Positions 49,169 to 57,172 of a stretch of DNA of 64,000 nt are shown here, in pieces. The notes beneath the pieces are model-generated. The model saw only the letters and a list, made by a program, of their open reading frames with translations. It was not told the origin of the DNA and ran no database searches. The DNA is from Chloroflexota bacterium. GTDB lineage: Bacteria > Chloroflexota > Anaerolineae > UBA4142. Every line of letters starts with the position of its first letter. The stretch's first letter is position 1. The position numbers were made by a program, and so were the translations under genes. The DNA lies in contig JAMCQI010000110.1 in NCBI GenBank assembly GCA_023381515.1, positions 62,001-126,000 of the forward strand, in the 5' to 3' direction.

Positions 49169-50632
49169 ATGCGTCTGGAACTAAAATCGATTCACAAGTA
49201 TTTTGGTCTAGTCCACGCCAATGACGGCGTTGATCTGACTGTCGAATCAGGAACGATTCACGGTCTCCTGGGCGAGAACGGCGCGGGCAAGTCGACTTTG
49301 ATGAAAATTCTGTCCGGCTTTATCCGGCGGGACTCGGGCGAGATTCTGCTGGACGGCCGGCCGGTGGAATTCCATTCACCCGCCGAAGCGATCCGGATGG
49401 GGATTGGAATGCTCCACCAAGACCCTCTGGATTTTCCTCCCCTCTCTGTCTTGGATAATTTCCTATTGGGACGTGAAGACGGTTTTGTGCAGAACCGGGC
49501 ACGCGCGTTAGCCGATCTCAAGAGACTATCAAGCCAGTTTGGTTTTGATCTCGATCCGGAGACGCTTGTCAGTACACTGACGGTCGGCGAGCGGCAGCAG
49601 TTGGAGATCATGAGGCTCCTCTCGCTCGGCGTGCAGATTCTGATCTTCGACGAGCCGACCACGGGGATTTCGCTCCCGCAAAAGGTCAAGCTCTTTGAGA
49701 CTCTGCGTCTGCTGGCGAAGGAAGGCAAGTCGATCATCTTTGTGACGCACAAGCTGCAAGATGCCGAAGACTTGTGCCAACGCGTCACGGTGCTCCGGCG
49801 CGGCCAAGTGACCGGTCAGGTCGAGCATCCGTTTACGGCGAGCCAACTCGTCCAGCTGATGTTTGGCCAGAACCTGGCGGTGAGCGCACGCCAGGCCATT
49901 GAGCTCGGGGCGCCGATTCTGGAAATGCGCGATGTGGCGGTCGAAGACTATCGGCTGCGCGTGCCCAACCTCAACCTTCAGGTATGCGCCGGCGAGGTCA
50001 TCGGACTGGCCGGTATCGAAGGGAGCGGGCAGCGCTTGTTCTTGCGAGCCTGTGCCGGGCTCTTGCCGCCGAGCGCCGGCGAGATCTGGATCGCGGGCGC
50101 CAAAATGAATCGCCAGCCGTATCACAAGTTTCTGGAGCGCGGGGTGGCGTATATGCCGGCGGGCCGCCTGGAAGAGGGACTCGTCCCCGGGCTGAACCTG
50201 GCGGAACATTTCGTCCTCGTCGGCCGGTCCAAGGATTTCTTTATCAACTGGGGCGCGGCACAGAGCGAGGCGCAGGTCAAAATCGAGGAGTATAGTATTC
50301 ATGGCGTGCCGGCGACGCGCGTGGAATCCCTGTCGGGCGGCAATCAACAGCGGGCGCTTCTGGCGCTCCTCCGTCCCGATATAGATCTCCTTTTGTTGGA
50401 GCATCCGACGCGCGGGTTGGATATTGAATCGACCCTGTGGGTATGGAACCAACTGCTGGAACGACGGCGGCGCGGCACCGCGATCGTCTTTGCGTCGGCG
50501 GACCTGGACGAGATTTTGGAATACAGTGATCGGATTCTGGTTTTCTCGGGAGGACGGGTGGCTCAAGCGCTTGTGGCCAAAGAGACCTCCGTGACGCAAC
50601 TCGGCGAATTGATCGGGGGCAAGGGGCTATGA
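49169..50632 (+). CDS. ABC transporter ATPase, two tandem NBDs (transporter 1)
   Basis: 487 residues. First NBD: Walker A GENGAGKST, Q-loop GMLHQDP, signature-like LTVGERQQLEI and Walker B ILIFDEPTTG. Second NBD: Walker A degenerate (GIEGSGQR), signature ESLSGGNQQRALLALL, Walker B LLLLEHPTRGLD. This two-domain form with a degenerate second P-loop is typical of BMP/nucleoside and CUT2 sugar importers. The stop overlaps the permease ATG (ATGA). It starts 13 bases after the palindrome. Confidence 0.92.
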   Translation: MRLELKSIHKYFGLVHANDGVDLTVESGTIHGLLGENGAGKSTLMKILSGFIRRDSGEILLDGRPVEFHSPAEAIRMGIGMLHQDPLDFPPLSVLDNFLLGREDGFVQNRARALADLKRLSSQFGFDLDPETLVSTLTVGERQQLEIMRLLSLGVQILIFDEPTTGISLPQKVKLFETLRLLAKEGKSIIFVTHKLQDAEDLCQRVTVLRRGQVTGQVEHPFTASQLVQLMFGQNLAVSARQAIELGAPILEMRDVAVEDYRLRVPNLNLQVCAGEVIGLAGIEGSGQRLFLRACAGLLPPSAGEIWIAGAKMNRQPYHKFLERGVAYMPAGRLEEGLVPGLNLAEHFVLVGRSKDFFINWGAAQSEAQVKIEEYSIHGVPATRVESLSGGNQQRALLALLRPDIDLLLLEHPTRGLDIESTLWVWNQLLERRRRGTAIVFASADLDEILEYSDRILVFSGGRVAQALVAKETSVTQLGELIGGKGL

Positions 50633-51852
50633 AGGCCATGGGCGAGAGGACTGAGCCATCGAAAGGCCGGGTGGAGGAAACACCTAGGACCCGTGAGGGC
50701 GTGCCCGCCCCCGCGCAGGAAGCGACCGCGCGACGGGGCGCGGGAATGTGGGAGAACCTGGCCTGGAGCATCGGCCCCATCCTTCTGGGCCTCATACTGA
50801 CGACCTTGGCTCTCCTCGCGGTCGGCGCAAACCCGGTCAGGGCGTACACTGTCATGTGGAAGGGCGCGTTCGGAAACGCCGCCCAGTTCAGCAATGTGGT
50901 CTCGTCCTGGGTGCCCCTGGCGCTTGCGTCAGTGGGACTGCTCATTACGTTTACGGCGGGCCTGTGGAATATCGGGATTGAAGGCCAGATCATCATGGGC
51001 GCCATCTTTACTGCCTGGACCGCCCGCACGTTTGACTGGCCTGCAGAAGCCTTGATTCCAGCCCTCTTTATCTCCGGAATCATCGGGGGGGCGGCCTGGG
51101 CGCTCCTCGCGGGTGTCCTCAAGACGTACGGGCATGTGCACGAAATCTTTGGAGGACTCGGGCTGAACTTTGTCGCGACCGGCGTCACGCTCTATTTGAT
51201 TATCGGCCCCTGGAAGCGAGCAGGGATTGCGTCCACGAGCGGAACAGAGCTCTTCCGCCCCGCCGCCTGGCTTCCCACCTTTCCAGGCGGGATGGCAGTG
51301 GGGCCCATTGAGATCGCCGTCGCGGTCGTATCGCTCGTGATCGTCTATTTCGCACTGCGCGGGACACTGTGGGGCCTGAAGCTCAAGGCGATCGGCAAGA
51401 ATATCCGTTCGGCCTACTGGATCGGGATTTCTACAAGGCTGCATTTGCTGGGCGCCTTTGCGCTCTGCGGAGCCTTCGCCGGCATGGCGGGCACCGTGCA
51501 AGCGATCGGGGTATGGCACCGGTTGATCCCCGCGATCTCGGGCGGATACGGGTACCTCGGAATCCTCGTCGTGCTTCTTTCAGGTTTTCAAGCTGCCGGC
51601 CTCGCACCGGTTGCTTTTTTCTTTGCGGCTGTCTCGAAAGGAAGCGTGGCCCTGCCGCTCGATTTACAGTTGGATTCCTCTCTCGGCGGGGTGCTGCAAG
51701 GGATTATCGTTCTCCTCGTCATCTTGAGCCAGGGGGTGCGGGCGCGCGTGCAGCGGGCGGGAGCCAGCGCGCGGATTGATTCCGCCGTGCTCGCTTCGCC
51801 GGTCGGCCCGACGGCGGCACCGGTCGAGGCGAACGAAAACCCGCCGCTGTAA
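50629..51852 (+). CDS. ABC transporter permease (transporter 1, subunit 1)
   Basis: 407 residues: a charged N-tail of ~40, then eight to ten helices and the BPD_transp_2 core WNIGIEGQIIMGAIFTAW, GGLGLNFVATGVTLYLI, LKAIGKNIRSAYWIGISTRL (coupling helix) and YGYLGILVVLLSGFQ. It forms the membrane channel with the next permease. Coupled to the ATPase by a four-base overlap. The C-terminal ~35 residues are Ala/Pro-rich. Confidence 0.92.
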   Translation: MKAMGERTEPSKGRVEETPRTREGVPAPAQEATARRGAGMWENLAWSIGPILLGLILTTLALLAVGANPVRAYTVMWKGAFGNAAQFSNVVSSWVPLALASVGLLITFTAGLWNIGIEGQIIMGAIFTAWTARTFDWPAEALIPALFISGIIGGAAWALLAGVLKTYGHVHEIFGGLGLNFVATGVTLYLIIGPWKRAGIASTSGTELFRPAAWLPTFPGGMAVGPIEIAVAVVSLVIVYFALRGTLWGLKLKAIGKNIRSAYWIGISTRLHLLGAFALCGAFAGMAGTVQAIGVWHRLIPAISGGYGYLGILVVLLSGFQAAGLAPVAFFFAAVSKGSVALPLDLQLDSSLGGVLQGIIVLLVILSQGVRARVQRAGASARIDSAVLASPVGPTAAPVEANENPPL

Positions 51853-51881
51853 AGGAAACAAGCGGACCGCTAGGAGTTTAC

Positions 51882-52853
51882 GTGAACAACACGTTAATTC
51901 AAACGCTCGCGTCCATTCTCGCGTCGAGTTCGCCGCTGGTCTTTGCGGTCGTCGGCGAAACGATCAACGAGAAAGCGGGCGTGACCAACCTTTCTCTCGA
52001 CGGGACCATTCTTCTATCGGCCATGGTCGGCTTTGCCGTCGCCTATACGACGAACAGTTTGTATCTCGCTTTCTTCGCGGCCATGCTGGTCGGGATGATC
52101 GTCGCGGGGCTAGTGGCCTTTTCAAGCATTGCGCTCAAGTTGGACCAGATTGCCGTGGGTTTCGTGTTGACCCTGCTGTGCACGGACCTCTCCACTTTTT
52201 TCGGCAATCCTTTTGTGCGCCTGCCGGGCCCCGCGGTGCCGTATCTTCCCATCCCCATTCTCAAGGATATCCCCGTCATCGGCCCGATCTTTTTCGCTCA
52301 GAATGTCGTGGTCTATCTCAGTCTCCTGTTGATCGTCGCGGCGTGGTGGTACATCTTCAAGACTCAGCCGGGTTTGAAACTGCAAGGAATCGGCGAGCGC
52401 CCCGCGGCTGCCTTTGCCCGTGGGACGAATGTGAACAAGTTGAGGTTCCTTTATACGCTCGTAGGCGGCTCGCTCGTCGGGTTTGCGGGCGCGAGCTATT
52501 CGCTCTTTGTTCAGCTGGGGTGGAGTTATCACAAGACGTATGGGATCGGCTGGATCGCGCTCGCGATCGTGATTTTCGGCGGCTGGAATCCGGTCCGGGG
52601 CGCGGTGGGCGCCTACATCTTCGGGGCATTGCAGATGCTCGGCAGCTTTGCGCAAGGAGTTCCGGCGTTCGCCGAAATTCCGACACAGGTCTTTCAAACC
52701 GCGCCATTTGCCCTGATGATCATTGCGCTTCTCCTCGTCAGTAACGAGTCCATTGACCACTTTTTCAGCGGGTCGCCTATCTCCCGGCGGATTTGGCGAT
52801 CGCTGCGCGGGGCTCCGCCGGGAGCGCTGAGTACGACGTTTGAGCAAGAGTGA
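51882..52853 (+). CDS. ABC transporter permease (transporter 1, subunit 2)
   Basis: 323 residues: IQTLASILASSSPLVFAVVG, GETINEKAGVTNLSLDGTIL (the family's E-x-x-G-x-x-N-L-x-x-E/D-G loop), DQIAVGFVLTLLCTDLSTFF, GLKLQGIGERPAAAFARGTN (coupling helix), YGIGWIALAIVIFGGWNPV. It pairs with the preceding permease. GTG start at 51882 follows GGAG; the spacer is 29 bases. Confidence 0.92.
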   Translation: MNNTLIQTLASILASSSPLVFAVVGETINEKAGVTNLSLDGTILLSAMVGFAVAYTTNSLYLAFFAAMLVGMIVAGLVAFSSIALKLDQIAVGFVLTLLCTDLSTFFGNPFVRLPGPAVPYLPIPILKDIPVIGPIFFAQNVVVYLSLLLIVAAWWYIFKTQPGLKLQGIGERPAAAFARGTNVNKLRFLYTLVGGSLVGFAGASYSLFVQLGWSYHKTYGIGWIALAIVIFGGWNPVRGAVGAYIFGALQMLGSFAQGVPAFAEIPTQVFQTAPFALMIIALLLVSNESIDHFFSGSPISRRIWRSLRGAPPGALSTTFEQE

Positions 52854-52931
52854 TAAAGACGCGGAGGACGGTCCGCGGCAAGAACGCGGGTTCTTCCTCA
52901 GACAGACGCGGGAAGAATGAGAGGAAAGAAC

Positions 52932-53159
52932 ATGATAAAGACCGTGGAGGCGACTTTCGACGGGCAAGTACTACGCCCGGATGAGCCGCTCGAGCTAGAA
53001 CCAAACACACGAGTTCGGATCACCATAGAATCTACTACAACCGAGGGCGGCAAGCCGGCGTCATTCCTTCGCACAGCACGATCGTTGAACCTCGAAGGTC
53101 CTTCCGACTGGTCCGCAAAGATAGAGGAATATCTCTATGGACCCACTGGTTCCCGGTAG
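52932..53159 (+). CDS. DUF104 (AF2212-like) antitoxin
   Basis: 75 residues. The N-terminus KTVEATFDGQVLRPDEPLEL with EPNTRVRITIE is the AF2212/DUF104 antitoxin beta-hairpin. The C-terminal part (FLRTARSLNLEGPSDWSAKI) would bind the PIN toxin. GAGAGGAAAG precedes the ATG. It overlaps the toxin gene by 23 bases and sits, same strand, between the two nucleoside transporter operons. Confidence 0.82.
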   Translation: MIKTVEATFDGQVLRPDEPLELEPNTRVRITIESTTTEGGKPASFLRTARSLNLEGPSDWSAKIEEYLYGPTGSR

Positions 53160-53571
53160 TAGTGTGTTTCTCGATACGGCATATGCTATCGCGCTTTCGG
53201 CACCCAACGATGAGCATCATGCCAGAGCCGTACAGCTTGCAGCGCAGCTAGAGAGTGGCCCAGCGCGGCTCATCACCACACGTGCCGTGTCGCTGGAAAT
53301 CGGGAATGCACTTGCAAAGCAGCGCCATCGCCAAGCCGCCGTAGAACTATTGGATGCTCTTGAGCATGATCCGAACGTGGAGATTATCCCACTTTCGGAA
53401 GAGCTCTATGGCAGAGCTTATCGACTGTATCGTGAAAGGCCGGATAAAGAGTGGGGCATCACAGACTGCATCTCCTTTGTCGTTATGCAAGAGCATGGTC
53501 TAACTGTGGCGCTGACGACGGATGAACACTTTCAACAGGCGGGGTTCCGGGCCCTCCTGCGTGAAGGCTGA
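53137..53571 (+). CDS. PIN-domain ribonuclease toxin (VapC-like)
   Basis: 144 residues. VFLDTAYAIALSAPNDEHHA (first Asp), TTRAVSLEIGNALAK (Glu), EWGITDCISFVVMQEHG (Asp) and ALTTDEHFQQAGF (last Asp) complete the PIN acidic set. Partner of the DUF104 antitoxin encoded just upstream. The permease gene of transporter 2 starts 44 bases later. Confidence 0.87.
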   Translation: MDPLVPGSSVFLDTAYAIALSAPNDEHHARAVQLAAQLESGPARLITTRAVSLEIGNALAKQRHRQAAVELLDALEHDPNVEIIPLSEELYGRAYRLYRERPDKEWGITDCISFVVMQEHGLTVALTTDEHFQQAGFRALLREG

Positions 53572-53615
53572 GCCGTCTGGATTCGGCTATTGTTCGAGCT
53601 ATCGAGAGAAAAGGT

Positions 53616-54773
53616 ATGACCGTGAGTGTAGTCGCCTCTATAAGGCGCATTAATCGTGGCCGGCTGGACTTGCTCCTTATTCCGGCGCTGGCGGGCGGCC
53701 TGGGGCTGCTCGTCGGCGCGATCATATTGCAGCTCCTGGGCGCGAACCCGATCAGTGCTTACCTGGCAATGCTTCAGGGCGCGTTCGGCAGTCCGAATGC
53801 CATTGCGGATACTCTCGTCAAAGCCTCGCCGCTGATGTTCGTCGGTATCGGAATATGTATCGCCTATCGCTGCGGAGTCATTAATATCGGCGGCGAGGGC
53901 CAGATGGTGATGGGCGCGATCTTCACCACGGGCATCGGGCTCACGTTCCAACAGGCGCCCGCGTGGTTCCTCGTCCCGGCCGGACTCATCGCCGGTTTTG
54001 TCGGCGGGGCGGTCTGGGGCGGCATTGCGGGCGTGCTCAAATCTGCCTTCCGGGTCAACGAAGTCCTGAGCACCATCATGTTGAACGCGATCGCGACCCA
54101 GATCATGTCCTTTTTGCTCACCGGCATCCTCATCGACCCGACGACGCGAGACAATGCCATCAAGATCCCCCAGACCCAACGGTTGCCCCCCCTGTCCGAT
54201 CTCCCCCGCTGGGTGCCCACCCGACTTCACCTCGGCGTCCTCATCGCGGTGATTATGGCCGTGCTGGTCTACATCCTGCTGTGGCGGACGACGATCGGTT
54301 ATCGCATCCGCGCGGTCGGCCTGAATCCCAAGGCCGCGCGCTATGCGGGCATCTCGGTGGACCACTATCAGGTCTTTGCCTTTTTGCTGAGCGGGGCTTT
54401 TTCAGGACTGGCGGGCGCGGCCGAACTCCTCGGGGTCACCCATCGCCTCTTTTCGGATGGCTCTGCCACCGGCTTTACGAGTAATGCCGGTTTCAACGGC
54501 ATCGTGGTCGCGCTCTTTGGTGGGCTGCACCCGATCGGGACGATCCCCGCTGCGATCCTTTTCGGCGCGCTGCTCGTGGGCGCGAACAGCCTCCAGCGCA
54601 CGGTCCAAGTCCCCTCGGCGTTTGTCACGACGCTCGACGGACTCGTGGTCGTCTTTGTCGTCGCGAGTCAGATCTGGAGCCGCCGCCGCAGCCCGCAGCG
54701 CCTGTCAGCAGAGCCGACGGCGAGCCGAGGAGAGGCGCCGCCACCGCTCGCAGAGCGGGAGGCGACCCAATGA
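53616..54773 (+). CDS. ABC transporter permease (transporter 2, subunit 1)
   Basis: 385 residues: AIILQLLGANPISAYLAMLQ, CGVINIGGEGQMVMGAIFTT (E-G-Q loop), AFRVNEVLSTIMLNAIATQI, YRIRAVGLNPKAARYAGISV (coupling helix), NAGFNGIVVALFGGLHPIGT. Homologous to the 50629 permease but clearly diverged. ATGA overlap with the next gene. Gene order here (permease-permease-binding protein-ATPase) is the reverse logic of transporter 1. Confidence 0.93.
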   Translation: MTVSVVASIRRINRGRLDLLLIPALAGGLGLLVGAIILQLLGANPISAYLAMLQGAFGSPNAIADTLVKASPLMFVGIGICIAYRCGVINIGGEGQMVMGAIFTTGIGLTFQQAPAWFLVPAGLIAGFVGGAVWGGIAGVLKSAFRVNEVLSTIMLNAIATQIMSFLLTGILIDPTTRDNAIKIPQTQRLPPLSDLPRWVPTRLHLGVLIAVIMAVLVYILLWRTTIGYRIRAVGLNPKAARYAGISVDHYQVFAFLLSGAFSGLAGAAELLGVTHRLFSDGSATGFTSNAGFNGIVVALFGGLHPIGTIPAAILFGALLVGANSLQRTVQVPSAFVTTLDGLVVVFVVASQIWSRRRSPQRLSAEPTASRGEAPPPLAEREATQ

Positions 54774-55705
54774 TCACCCAGCTGCTCTCGACGACGGTGC
54801 TGGTCGGTATTCTGGCTTCCGGTATCCGATTGGCGACTTCGTATCTGTATGCGGCGATCGGCGAAACGTTCGGGCAAATCAGCGGTGTGCTCAACCTGGG
54901 GGTGGAAGGGATTATGCTGGTCGCCGCTTACGCGGCGTACTTTACGGTTCTGCAGACGAACAATTTGGGGTTGGGGCTCGTGGCCGCGATGGTGGTGGGC
55001 GGAGCCATGGGATTGGCGATGGCGTTTATTAGCGTCACGCTCCAGGCCGAACAGGGGATCAGCGGCATCGGCGTCTATCTCTTCGGCTTGGGGCTGAGCG
55101 ACCTCCTCTTTCGGGTGACGGTCAAGTCGGTGCAGTTGGTCAAGGGCTTTCCCGATATGCAAATCCCCGGTCTGAGCAACCTGCCGATCCTGGGGCCCGC
55201 GCTGTTTAGACAGAATCTCCTGGTCTATGGCGCTTTTCTCCTGGTGCCCGTCGCGTGGTTCGTGCTGAACAAGACCACGTTTGGCCTCAAGGTGCGGGCG
55301 GTCGGCCAAAACCCTGAAGCGGCCGATTCGCTTGGCATCAGCGTCGCCCGCACCCGCTATATCACCGTAACGCTCGGGGGCGTCCTCTCCGGTGTTGCCG
55401 GCGCCTCGCTCTCGATCGCACTGCTCAATGTCTTTCAAAGCAATCTGACGAGCGGACAAGGGTTTATCGCCGTCGCCCTTGTCTACTTTGGCGCGTGGAA
55501 GCCTTTCCGCGTGATGCTCGGCTGCTTGCTCTTTAGCATGGTGAATGCCCTTCAGCTCTATGTTCAGGTGCTGGGGATTCCGTTGCCCCCGGATATCGCT
55601 CTCATGATGCCGTACATCCTGACGATTATTGCCTTGATTTTTGCGGCAAGGCAGATCGTGATCCAGCCCGCCGCGCTGACCAAGCCGTTTGAGAGGGGCG
55701 AGTGA
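54770..55705 (+). CDS. ABC transporter permease (transporter 2, subunit 2)
   Basis: 311 residues with about nine helices: RLATSYLYAAIGETFGQISG, VLNLGVEGIMLVAAYAAYF, GISGIGVYLFGLGLSDLLF, LKVRAVGQNPEAADSLGISV (coupling helix), GQGFIAVALVYFGAWKPFR. Partner of the preceding permease, translationally coupled through ATGA. It ends at 55705 before a phrase-repeat tract. Confidence 0.93.
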   Translation: MITQLLSTTVLVGILASGIRLATSYLYAAIGETFGQISGVLNLGVEGIMLVAAYAAYFTVLQTNNLGLGLVAAMVVGGAMGLAMAFISVTLQAEQGISGIGVYLFGLGLSDLLFRVTVKSVQLVKGFPDMQIPGLSNLPILGPALFRQNLLVYGAFLLVPVAWFVLNKTTFGLKVRAVGQNPEAADSLGISVARTRYITVTLGGVLSGVAGASLSIALLNVFQSNLTSGQGFIAVALVYFGAWKPFRVMLGCLLFSMVNALQLYVQVLGIPLPPDIALMMPYILTIIALIFAARQIVIQPAALTKPFERGE

Positions 55706-55721
55706 CTGAGGAGTGTTGGTT

Positions 55722-55800
55722 CGGTGATTGTGTGATTGGGTGAATATGACTCATTAGCAGCGAGAGAGCGGAAAACGTGATGCGTGAAACGCAGCGAGCA
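55722..55800. repeat. GGTGATTGTGTGATTGGGTG / CGTGATGCGTGAAACGC phrase tract
   Basis: Between permease and binding-protein genes of transporter 2: GGTGATTGTGTGATTGGGTG, then GAAAACGTGATGCGTGAAAC. Families shared with 39385 and 57086. Confidence 0.6.
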
Positions 55801-55913
55801 ACCCAGTTCCGCTACGCTCTCGTGGATACAGAGAAGGAGGTGAGCACTGAATTTGCGATAGCGCAATTTCATAGGCCCGAGCACGACGTTCAACAATTTT
55901 GGAGGAGAGGTTT

Positions 55914-57080
55914 ATGAACGCCAGACGTTTCGTTCTTGCACTGTTCCTCGTTTCTGCCATGGTTTTGGTCGCGTGTGCGCCAACGCCGGTATCACCCACC
56001 TCGGCACCCGCAGCGACCAGCGCGCCCACCACGGCTCCGAAGGCCGCCACGACGGCTCCAACCGCGGCTGCGACCACCGCCGCGACGACCGCCTCGACCA
56101 CGGCGCCCACAACAGCCGCCACCAAAGCGGCGACGACGGCGCCCACCACCGCGGCCGGCGGCAAAGTCTTTAGAGTAGCGGTGATCATGCCGAGTGCGAT
56201 TAACGACCTGGCTTTTAGCCAGAGCATGTATGATGCACTCAAAAAAGTCCAGGCCACCATGGGACCGGACAAGTTCCAGTTTGCCTACACGGACAACATG
56301 TTCAATGTGCCGGATGCCGCGGCCGCCATCCGCGATTATGCAAGCAAGGGCTACGACCTGGTAATCGCGCACGGTTCGCAGTACGGCGCCTCGCTCGCCG
56401 ACATTGCACCCGATTTTCCAAAGACCGCGTTCGCCTGGGGCACGGCGGTGGATACGTTTGCCAGCAAGGGCGTCAAGAATATCAACGCCTATACCGTCGC
56501 CTCCGATCAGGGCGGCTATGTCGAAGGGGTCATTGCCGCCAAAATCTCAAAGAGCGGGACCGTGGGCGCGATTGGCCCGGTTCCGGCCGGCGACGGCCAA
56601 TTGACGATACTGGGGTTTGAAGCCGGCGCCAAGGCGACGAATCCGAACATCAAGGTGCTGACGCAGTTCACGAATGATTTCAGCAACGCGGCATTGATGT
56701 CCCAAGCCGCCCAGACGATGATCTCTTCCGGCGCGGATGCACTGACCGGGACTTCACAGGCCGTTACCGGTGCCATCTCCGTTTGCAAGGACAAGAACGT
56801 ACCCTGGTTCGGCAACCAATCCTCTCAAACCTCTCTCGCGCCCAAAATCGTGGTCGCCAACCAGGTCTATGACTGGACTCCGTTCTTGGAGCAGATGATT
56901 GCGAACACCCAGAAAGGCATCCTGGGCGGTCAAATCATGACCGGCACCCTGAAGAACAAGGTGCTCGTAATCGATTACAACAGTGCCTACCCCCTGCCCG
57001 CGGATGTCAAGGCGCTGGCGGACAAGACCATTCAGGGCTTGGCGGACGGAACGATTCAGACGGGCGTCAAGCCGCAGTAA
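55914..57080 (+). CDS. BMP-family nucleoside-binding lipoprotein (transporter 2)
   Basis: 388 residues. Lipobox LVAC (Cys21), then a Thr/Ala linker (TTAPTAAATTAATTASTT and similar) to ~85. BMP fold: FRVAVIMPSAINDLAFSQSM, IRDYASKGYDLVIAHGSQYG, FPKTAFAWGTAVDTF, YVEGVIAAKISKSGTVGAIG, ADALTGTSQAVTGAISVCKD. Different binding-site residues from transporter 1 suggest another ligand. GGAGGAGAGG precedes the ATG. A possible 25-codon leader frame from the GTG in AAGGAGGTGAGC ends TGA overlapping this ATG. Confidence 0.92.
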   Translation: MNARRFVLALFLVSAMVLVACAPTPVSPTSAPAATSAPTTAPKAATTAPTAAATTAATTASTTAPTTAATKAATTAPTTAAGGKVFRVAVIMPSAINDLAFSQSMYDALKKVQATMGPDKFQFAYTDNMFNVPDAAAAIRDYASKGYDLVIAHGSQYGASLADIAPDFPKTAFAWGTAVDTFASKGVKNINAYTVASDQGGYVEGVIAAKISKSGTVGAIGPVPAGDGQLTILGFEAGAKATNPNIKVLTQFTNDFSNAALMSQAAQTMISSGADALTGTSQAVTGAISVCKDKNVPWFGNQSSQTSLAPKIVVANQVYDWTPFLEQMIANTQKGILGGQIMTGTLKNKVLVIDYNSAYPLPADVKALADKTIQGLADGTIQTGVKPQ

Positions 57081-57085
57081 GTAAA

Positions 57086-57160
57086 ACGTGATGCGGGGAC
57101 GTGATACGTGAAGCGTGATGCGTGATACTGTCGCGTTTCGCGTATCACGCATCACGTTCA
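57086..57160. repeat. GTGATGCGTGATAC phrase tract with 15-bp palindrome
   Basis: AACGTGATGCGGGGACGTGA, TACGTGAAGCGTGATGCG, then CGTGATGCGTGATAC (57114-57128) and GTATCACGCATCACG (57142-57156), perfect arms around 13 bases. It lies just before the ATPase gene of transporter 2, the same operon position as the 49114 palindrome has in transporter 1. Confidence 0.75.
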
Positions 57161-57172
57161 AGATAGGTGCGT

